DNA of 11,010 bases from JBFMFH01 sp964481395 (GTDB lineage Bacteria > Acidobacteriota > Vicinamibacteria > Vicinamibacterales > JAKQTR01). This document shows, piece after piece, positions 6,162 to 11,010 of this stretch (position 1 is the stretch's first letter; each line of letters opens with the position of its first letter). The stretch lies in NCBI GenBank assembly GCA_964481395.1, contig CAYZYG010000137.1, forward strand, positions 1-11,010, read 5' to 3'. The notes under the pieces are model-generated. The model was not told the DNA's origin and made no database searches. It saw only the letters and a program-made list of their open reading frames with translations. The translations under genes were made by a program, and so were the position numbers.

Positions 6162-6372
6162 TCAGCTATCAGCTATCAGCTATCAGCTATCAGTTATCAG
6201 TTGTCAGTTATGAGTTGTGAGTTGTGAGTTGGGAGTTATGAGTTGACGGTCGGCGGGTGTCGTGTCCGGTCGTGGCGGTGAACACTCAAGATTCAGGACT
6301 CACAACTCAAAACTGAAGACTGACAACTGCTAACTGAAAACTGACGACTGAAACCTGACCACTGAGCATTGA
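6162..6372. repeat. Inverted array of 12 + 13 heptamers (TCAGTTA type)
   Basis: From 6162 to 6245 there are twelve uninterrupted 7-bp units on the plus strand, starting with four identical TCAGCTA copies and then TCAGTTA/TCAGTTG variants, changing to TGAGTTG. After a 36-bp spacer (6246-6281), thirteen 7-bp units run from 6282 to 6372 in opposite orientation (NNACTGA or NNACTCA). Both arms keep exact 7-bp phasing. The RNA or single-stranded DNA could fold into a very long imperfect hairpin. The array ends 28 bp before the start codon of the operon. Similar short-phase TCAGTTATCAG-like repeats are known from intergenic DNA of cyanobacteria and other phyla. Confidence 0.9.
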
Positions 6373-6400
6373 GATCCGCCAGTCGTCCATTGAGGGGGTC

Positions 6401-8680
6401 GTGGTCGATCGTGTCATCGAGGTGCTGTTCAAGCACCGGCCGGTCGTGTTCCAGCAGGGCGAGCTGGCGTTCAGCCCGCCATGGCCGGCGGCTGTCTCGG
6501 TGCTCCTCGTGGTGGCGGCGCTCGCCGCGGTGGTCTGGACCTACGGGCGCATCAGCCGCGGGCTGAGCCGCTGGGATCGTTTCCTCCTGCTGGGTCTCCG
6601 CGCCGCCGTCCTTGCGCTCCTGCTTTTCGCGCTCCTCCGTCCCGTGCTGGTCGTGCGGGCCACCCAGCCCGAGCGCAACTTCCTCGCCGTTGTCGTCGAT
6701 GATTCGCGCAGCATGGCCATCGCCGACCGGGATCAGGCCGCGCGCGGCGCGTTCATCACGGAACAGCTCGGCGCCGAAGGCCCGCTGCGCGCGTCGCTCG
6801 GCGACAAGTTCGCCCTGCGCCTCTTCCGCTTTTCCTCCTCGACCGAACGCGTGACCGACGTCAGCGGCCTCGCGTTTGACGGGACCCGTTCCCACGTCGG
6901 CCAGGCCCTCGTGCGGGCGTCCGAGGAACTGGCGGGTCTGCCGGTCTCGGGCATCGTGCTGGTGAGCGACGGGGCCGATACGTCGCAGACGGCGGTTGGT
7001 GAATCGATCCGCGCACTGAAGACGGCGAACGTTCCGGTGTTCACCGTCGGCCTCGGCCGCGAGGCCTTCGATCGCGACGTCCAGATCGGCCGCGTCGATC
7101 CGCCGCTCACCGCGCTCAAAGGCGCCACGCTCGTCGTGGATGCGATGATCGCCCAGAACGGGTACGAAGGCCGGACGGCTCAGCTCCTGGTCGAAGACGA
7201 GGGCCGCCTCGTCGCGTCACAGGACGTGACGCTTCCACGCGACGGGGAGCCGGCGACGGTCCGCGTGAGCTTCACCCTGGCGGAGGCCGGCCCACGTCTG
7301 CTGCGCTTCCGCGTGCCGGTACTGGACGGCGAAGAGGTCGCTCAGAACAACGTGCGCGAGGCGCTCGTCACGGTCGAGGACCGCCGCGAGAAGATCCTGT
7401 ACATCGAAGGCACGCCTCGTCCCGAGATGAAGTTCATCCGCCAGGCGGTGGCCGAAGACAGGAACCTCCAGGTCGTCACGCTGCAGCGCACCGCGGACCG
7501 CAAGTTTCTGCGCCTCGATATCGACACCCCCGAGGAACTGGGCGGCGGATTCCCAAAGACGCGGGAAGAGCTGTTCGCGTATCGCGGTCTCGTGCTCGGC
7601 AGCATCGAGGCGAGCGCATTCACGCCGGACCAGCTCCGCATGATGGCGGACTTCGTCAGCGAGCGCGGGGGCGGTCTGCTCGCGCTCGGCGGAAGGAACT
7701 CGTTTGCCGAGGGCGGTTACGCGGCCACGCCCGTCGCGGAGGCGCTTCCTGTCGAGTTCGAGACGTCGAAGGCGCCAGAGGCGTTCCTCGAGGAACTCCA
7801 GGTCAGGCCGACGCGCCTCGGCCAGACGCACGTCACCACGCAAATCGCGCCCACCGAGCAGGCCTCGGCCGAGAAGTGGAACACGATGCCGCCGGTGACA
7901 ACGGTCAACCCGATCCGCAAGGCCAAGGCCGGCGCCGCGGTCCTCCTGACGGCCGGGCCGGGCGGGCGCGAGGACCAGGTCGTCCTGGCCTACCAGCGCT
8001 ACGGCGCCGGGAAGGCGCTGGCGCTGACCATGCAGGATGCCTGGCTGTGGCGCATGGACGCGCGCATGCCGGTGGAAGACACGACGCATCAGACGCTCTG
8101 GCGGCGCCTGCTCCGCTGGCTCGTCGACGGCGTGCCAGAGCGCGTGGCCGCCAGCGTCGAGCGCGAGCGTATCGAACCGGGCGAGCCCGTCACCATTACC
8201 GCTCAGATCCGCGACGAGGGCTTCGTCCAGCTCAACGACGCGACCATCGAAGCTCGCGTCATCAGCCCCTCGGGCCGCGAATCCACGATGCCGCTGGAAT
8301 TCGTCATCGATCGCGACGGCGAGTACCGCGGCACGACGCTGACCGACGAGACGGGCCTCTACGAGATCCGGGTCGAGGCCTCGCGGAACGGCCAGCCGGC
8401 GGGCGGCGACACGGTCTACGTCCGGTCGGCCCCCTCCGACAGCGAGTACTTCGACGCGGCCATGCGCGCCCCGCTCCTTCGACGGATCGCCGAGGACACC
8501 GGTGGTCGCTTCTACACGCCCGACACGGTGTCGACGCTGGCCGATGACATCACGTATCTCGGGCGGGGCGTGACCGTGGTCCAGGAGAAGGAGCTCTGGG
8601 ACATGCCGATCGTCCTGATTCTGCTGGTCGGCCTCGCCGGTGGCGAGTGGTTCTGGCGCCGGCGCCGGGGGCTCGCGTGA
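6401..8680 (+). CDS. VWA / glutamine-amidotransferase-like membrane protein (Bat-type cluster)
   Basis: This 759-aa protein has two N-terminal transmembrane helices (about 29-47 and 61-84). A VWA-like domain follows with an intact MIDAS start, DDSRS (D100, S102, S104), and GIVLVSDGADTS (184-195). An Ig-like or beta-rich region comes next. A class I glutamine-amidotransferase-like domain lies at about 393-455 (LVLGSIEASAFTPDQL, then GGGLLALGGRNSFAEGGY); no nucleophilic Cys is visible at the elbow, so it is probably non-catalytic. A C-terminal membrane helix ends in WRRRRGLA. This is the architecture of VWA/GATase-like proteins beside MoxR and BatA-type genes. The GTG start at 6401 is preferred because the opening (VVDRVIEVLFKHRPVVFQQG) looks like the family N-terminus; GAGGGGG lies only 2 nt upstream, so a GTG at 6422 is possible. 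The stop overlaps the next start by GTGA (8677-8680). Confidence 0.88.
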   Translation: MVDRVIEVLFKHRPVVFQQGELAFSPPWPAAVSVLLVVAALAAVVWTYGRISRGLSRWDRFLLLGLRAAVLALLLFALLRPVLVVRATQPERNFLAVVVDDSRSMAIADRDQAARGAFITEQLGAEGPLRASLGDKFALRLFRFSSSTERVTDVSGLAFDGTRSHVGQALVRASEELAGLPVSGIVLVSDGADTSQTAVGESIRALKTANVPVFTVGLGREAFDRDVQIGRVDPPLTALKGATLVVDAMIAQNGYEGRTAQLLVEDEGRLVASQDVTLPRDGEPATVRVSFTLAEAGPRLLRFRVPVLDGEEVAQNNVREALVTVEDRREKILYIEGTPRPEMKFIRQAVAEDRNLQVVTLQRTADRKFLRLDIDTPEELGGGFPKTREELFAYRGLVLGSIEASAFTPDQLRMMADFVSERGGGLLALGGRNSFAEGGYAATPVAEALPVEFETSKAPEAFLEELQVRPTRLGQTHVTTQIAPTEQASAEKWNTMPPVTTVNPIRKAKAGAAVLLTAGPGGREDQVVLAYQRYGAGKALALTMQDAWLWRMDARMPVEDTTHQTLWRRLLRWLVDGVPERVAASVERERIEPGEPVTITAQIRDEGFVQLNDATIEARVISPSGRESTMPLEFVIDRDGEYRGTTLTDETGLYEIRVEASRNGQPAGGDTVYVRSAPSDSEYFDAAMRAPLLRRIAEDTGGRFYTPDTVSTLADDITYLGRGVTVVQEKELWDMPIVLILLVGLAGGEWFWRRRRGLA

Positions 8681-9681
8681 AGACCGCCCTCCGTCTCACC
8701 GTGGCGCTGCTGGTGATCGCCGGGCTGCCGCAGGCCGCCGCCGCGCAGGACAGCCACCTGCTCGTCGTCGTGGGCCTGGCCGGAGAACCGCAGATCGCGG
8801 ACGAGTTCCACCGCTGGGCGTCGACGATCGTCGATGCGGCCCGGCAGCGCCACGGCCTGCCTGCCGAGAGCGTGGTCTATCTCGGCGAGGATCCGGCGCG
8901 CGACGCCCTCCGGATCTCGAACCGATCGTCGAGCGCGAACATCCAGGCAGCGGTCGAGACGCTGGCCGCACGCGCCCGTCCGGGCGACCGCATCTTCATC
9001 GTCCTCATCGGCCACGGCGCCGCGGCCACGGGCGCGCCCCGTTTCAACCTGCCCGGACCGGACCTTGCGGCCAAGGATTTCGCGGCGCTGCTCGACCGGT
9101 TCAAGGCCCAGACCGTGACCCTGGTCAACACGGCGAGCGCGAGCGGCGGCTACGTCGCGGCGCTCTCGGGCCCGTCCCGGACGATCATCACCGCGACGCG
9201 CACCGACGGCGAGCGCAACCAGACGAAGTTCGGCGAATTCTTCGCCGAGGCGCTGGGCGGGACCGACGGCGACATCGACAAGGACGGGCGGGTGTCGATG
9301 CTCGAGGCGTTCACGTGGGCCAGACGGCGGGTCGAGGAGTCTTACAAGAAGGAAGGCCAGCTGCTCACCGAGCACGCGGTGCTCGACGACGACGGCGACG
9401 GCAGGGGGAGCGACGCGTTCGATCAGCCCGGCGGAGACGGGGCGCTCGCGCGGACGCAGTTCCTGGCCTCGGCTGCGGGCGAGCGGGCGACCGTCGAGGC
9501 GGTGACGGACCCGGCTCTGCGCCAGCTCTTCGAGGAGCGCCGCGCGCTCGAGAACCAGCTCGCCGCGCTCAAGGCGGGCAAAGAGAAGATGGACGAGCCG
9601 GAGTACGCCCGCGAGCTGGAACGGCTGCTGATCGAGCTGGCGCGCAAGAGCCGCGAGATCCGTGAGAGGGAGAAGAAATGA
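8677..9681 (+). CDS. Secreted caspase/legumain-fold protein with probable Cys-to-Ser active site
   Basis: From the GTG at 8677 this is a 334-aa protein with a signal peptide (LTVALLVIAGLPQAAAAQ). The next part matches a caspase-like or C13-like hydrolase fold: HLLVVVGLAG, the helix region FHRWASTIVDAA, and IFIVLIGHGAA with the expected His113. The strand VTLVNTASASGG then ends where the legumain-type motif would have ACESG; by eye Ser154 takes the place of Cys. An EF-hand-like loop follows (D199, D201, D203, G204, E210 in DIDKDGRVSMLE), and a second Asp-rich stretch DDDGDGRG (237-244) may also bind Ca2+. The C-terminus is a charged helix or coiled coil (LRQLFEERRALENQLAALKA onward). The start overlaps the upstream stop (GTGA), which fixes it in preference to a GTG at 8647 inside the previous gene. 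It overlaps the next gene by ATGA, so it is translationally coupled on both sides. It may be a pseudo-enzyme or a serine variant. Confidence 0.82.
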   Translation: MKTALRLTVALLVIAGLPQAAAAQDSHLLVVVGLAGEPQIADEFHRWASTIVDAARQRHGLPAESVVYLGEDPARDALRISNRSSSANIQAAVETLAARARPGDRIFIVLIGHGAAATGAPRFNLPGPDLAAKDFAALLDRFKAQTVTLVNTASASGGYVAALSGPSRTIITATRTDGERNQTKFGEFFAEALGGTDGDIDKDGRVSMLEAFTWARRRVEESYKKEGQLLTEHAVLDDDGDGRGSDAFDQPGGDGALARTQFLASAAGERATVEAVTDPALRQLFEERRALENQLAALKAGKEKMDEPEYARELERLLIELARKSREIREREKK

Positions 9682-10526
9682 CGCGCAGCGCGCTGAAGCG
9701 GATGCTGGCGGGGGCGCTGGTGGCGGCGACGGCGGCGGGCGTGGCGGCCCAGGACTTCCCGTTCTTCCAGGGGCGGGGCCGCAGCTTCCGCGGTGAACCG
9801 GCGAACCTCGAGACGGGGCAGGTCGCGTACGACGGCCGGTTCGTCTTCGCGCGGCTCAAATACGACGTCCCCGAACCCTCCGACGGCGGGCTGAGCATCG
9901 AGGGCATGTTCGGGCGCCGGGGCCGCGGTGGTGGCCGCCGCGAGCCGCCGTGGTCGCACGACTACCCCCGGGCCGAGCGGAACTTCATGAAGATCCTCGA
10001 CGAGATCACGACCGTCCACCCGTACACGGGGCCGGCCGGCGGCGTGATCCTCGACATCGGCTCTCCGGAGATCTTCAAGTTCCCCATCTCCTACATGGCC
10101 GAGGCGGGCTACTGGACGCAGACCGACGAAGAAGCGGCGAACCTGGGTGCCTATCTGCGCAAGGGCGGCTTCATCATCTTCGACGACTTCCGCGGCGGCG
10201 ACTGGACGAACTTCCAGTTCCAGCTCGAGCGGGTGCTGCCGGACGCGCGCCTGGTGCTGCTGGACGTGTCGCACCCGATCTTCCACGCCTTCTTCGACGT
10301 GGCCTCGCTCGACTTCGTCCAGTTCTACGGCCGCAACGAGCACGCGTACTTCTACGGCGTCTTCGAGGACAACGACCCGGCGAAGCGGTTGCTGCTCATC
10401 GCGAACTACAACAACGACATCGGGGAATACTGGGAGTTTTCGGACACGGGCTGGACGCCCATCGACCTGTCGAACGAGGCGTACAAGTTCGGGGTGAATT
10501 ACATCGTGTACGGGCTGACGCATTAA
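9678..10526 (+). CDS. Secreted DUF4159 domain protein
   Basis: This 282-aa protein has a Sec signal peptide (RMLAGALVAATAAGVAAQ, about 8-25). The DUF4159 domain covers the rest: FVFARLKYD (55-63), NFMKILDEITTVHP (102-115), GYWTQTDEEAANLGAYLRKG (144-163), GGFIIFDDFRG (163-173) and HPIFHAFFDV (199-208). DUF4159 is related to glutamine-amidotransferase-like folds, has no known activity, and is typically found beside BatA/VWA/MoxR genes, as here. A Gly/Arg-rich insert (MFGRRGRGGGRREPP, 77-91) is probably a flexible loop. The ATG overlaps the preceding stop (ATGA at 9678-9681). The TAA at 10524-10526 is followed by a repeat-bearing spacer rather than by the tight packing seen upstream. Confidence 0.92.
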   Translation: MTRSALKRMLAGALVAATAAGVAAQDFPFFQGRGRSFRGEPANLETGQVAYDGRFVFARLKYDVPEPSDGGLSIEGMFGRRGRGGGRREPPWSHDYPRAERNFMKILDEITTVHPYTGPAGGVILDIGSPEIFKFPISYMAEAGYWTQTDEEAANLGAYLRKGGFIIFDDFRGGDWTNFQFQLERVLPDARLVLLDVSHPIFHAFFDVASLDFVQFYGRNEHAYFYGVFEDNDPAKRLLLIANYNNDIGEYWEFSDTGWTPIDLSNEAYKFGVNYIVYGLTH

Positions 10527-10531
10527 GGACA

Positions 10532-10687
10532 GGGACCGGGGACCAGGGACCGGTTGTGCCCAGGCCCGCAGTCTCGGGAACGAATACCGAAATCCGGGCA
10601 CCTCGGGGCTCGGGACAGGGGATCCGTGATCTGGGCTCTGGGGCGGTTAAATACTCAACCGGTCCCCGATCCCTGGTCCCCGATCCC
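10532..10687. repeat. Imperfect inverted repeat of GGGACCGGGGACC type flanking the spacer
   Basis: The left arm at 10532-10555 (GGGACCGGGGACC, then AGGGACCGGTT) is matched by the complement of 10657-10687 (AACCGGTCCCCGATCCCTGG and onward), the right arm being one short repeat unit longer. Each arm is itself built of GGGACC-like 6-9 bp units. The 101 bp between the arms (10556-10656) holds no ORF and contains further CTCGGGA-like words. It sits between DUF4159 and MoxR and could act as an mRNA-stabilising or attenuating hairpin; no T-run terminator follows. Confidence 0.65.
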
Positions 10688-10690
10688 GAC

Positions 10691-10696
10691 AAGGAG
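10691..10696 (+). promoter_or_regulatory. Ribosome binding site deciding the MoxR start
   Basis: AAGGAG lies 9 nt before the GTG at 10706. A nearer ATG at 10699 opens a frame that stops after six codons, and an in-frame ATG at 10721 is 24 nt away, so the GTG is the best start. Confidence 0.6.
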
Positions 10697-10705
10697 CGAT
10701 GAAAC

Positions 10706-11010
10706 GTGGCGCTGACTGACATGACCGCACCGACGCTGGAGACGCAGGACGACGTGGCGCTGGCCGGGAAGATGCAGCAGGCCCGCGACCGGATCATCAC
10801 CGAGCTGGGCAAGGTCATCGTCGGACAGGCCGGCGTGGTCGAGCAGGCGCTGATGACGCTGTTCGTCGGCGGCAACAGCCTGATCGTCGGCGTCCCGGGC
10901 CTCGCCAAGACGCTGCTCATCCGGACGCTGTCGCAGGTGCTTGACCTGAAGTTCGCGCGCATCCAGTTCACGCCCGACCTGATGCCTTCGGACATCACGG
11001 GCACCGAGGT
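10706..11010 (+). CDS. MoxR family AAA+ ATPase, N-terminal part (cut by window end)
   Basis: The first 101 codons are visible. After a short variable head come the N-terminal helix with ITELGKVIVGQAGVVEQALM, then GGNSLIVGVPGLAKTLL with Walker A GVPGLAKT at 62-69. LKFARIQFTPDLMPSDITGTE follows, the signature segment of MoxR ATPases. Walker B and the sensors lie beyond the window. MoxR proteins form hexamers and act as chaperone-like ATPases on VWA-domain partners, which fits the VWA gene upstream. The spacer and separate RBS suggest it may also be expressed independently of the three coupled genes upstream. Confidence 0.95.
   Translation, partial: MALTDMTAPTLETQDDVALAGKMQQARDRIITELGKVIVGQAGVVEQALMTLFVGGNSLIVGVPGLAKTLLIRTLSQVLDLKFARIQFTPDLMPSDITGTE

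Noticed and set aside
6162..6372. Heptamer array as an origin iteron cluster
   Set aside because: Units are 7 bp with no DnaA-box consensus, no replication gene nearby, and the inverted layout is unlike iterons.
7217..8089. 290-aa minus-strand frame inside the VWA/GATase-like gene
   Set aside because: It is an antisense shadow in high-GC coding sequence; the plus-strand gene has clear domains across this interval.
8640..9665. 341-aa plus-strand frame parallel to the caspase-like gene
   Set aside because: It overlaps the caspase-like gene in another frame and is Arg/Gly/Ala-rich without motifs; the other frame has a signal peptide and conserved motifs.

Overview
The window is high-GC bacterial DNA with long antisense shadow ORFs, GTG starts and 4-base GTGA/ATGA gene overlaps. 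The gene families point to an environmental bacterium of the Acidobacteriota (Vicinamibacteria-like) or a similar lineage. They include a VWA/GATase-like membrane protein, a caspase-fold protein, a DUF4159 protein and a MoxR ATPase in one cluster, plus a TPR protein with a peptidase-MA domain. This placement is inference from family content and repeat style; no marker gene is present.

Left part (1-2450) is an accessory, defence/mobile-type patch. It starts with a decayed, frameshifted DUF2075 fragment (minus strand). Next is an intact AAA_14/DUF4143 ATPase (minus, 463-1602). Divergent from it lies a type II toxin-antitoxin pair: a DUF6364-like antitoxin at 1714-1944 and a PIN-domain toxin at 1941-2450. 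The short AT-rich space between the two transcription units carries a perfect 26-bp palindrome over the likely ATPase promoter and two copies of an 8-bp palindrome (ATACGTAT) over the likely TA promoter.

Middle (2451-5670). Two small membrane-protein genes (2603-2812 and 2814-2945), the second preceded by a strong Shine-Dalgarno sequence, converge on a large secreted TPR/metallopeptidase-like protein (minus, 3058-5670). GC-rich hairpins separate them.

The divergent intergenic region 5671-6400 is packed with repeats: a dRS3-like palindrome, copies of a CCCCGAGCGAAGTCGA-type repeat, a 32-bp tandem repeat, and a striking inverted array of 12 + 13 heptamers.

Right part (6401-11010) is a tightly packed plus-strand operon resembling the Bat/MoxR gene clusters. 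The VWA/GATase-like membrane protein is followed by a secreted caspase-like protein whose catalytic Cys appears replaced by Ser and which has an EF-hand-like loop. Then come a secreted DUF4159 protein and, after a repeat-bearing spacer, the start of a MoxR AAA+ ATPase cut by the window end. By family analogy the MoxR ATPase acts on VWA partners, and the three exported or membrane proteins would form an envelope-associated assembly. The substrate of that assembly is unknown.
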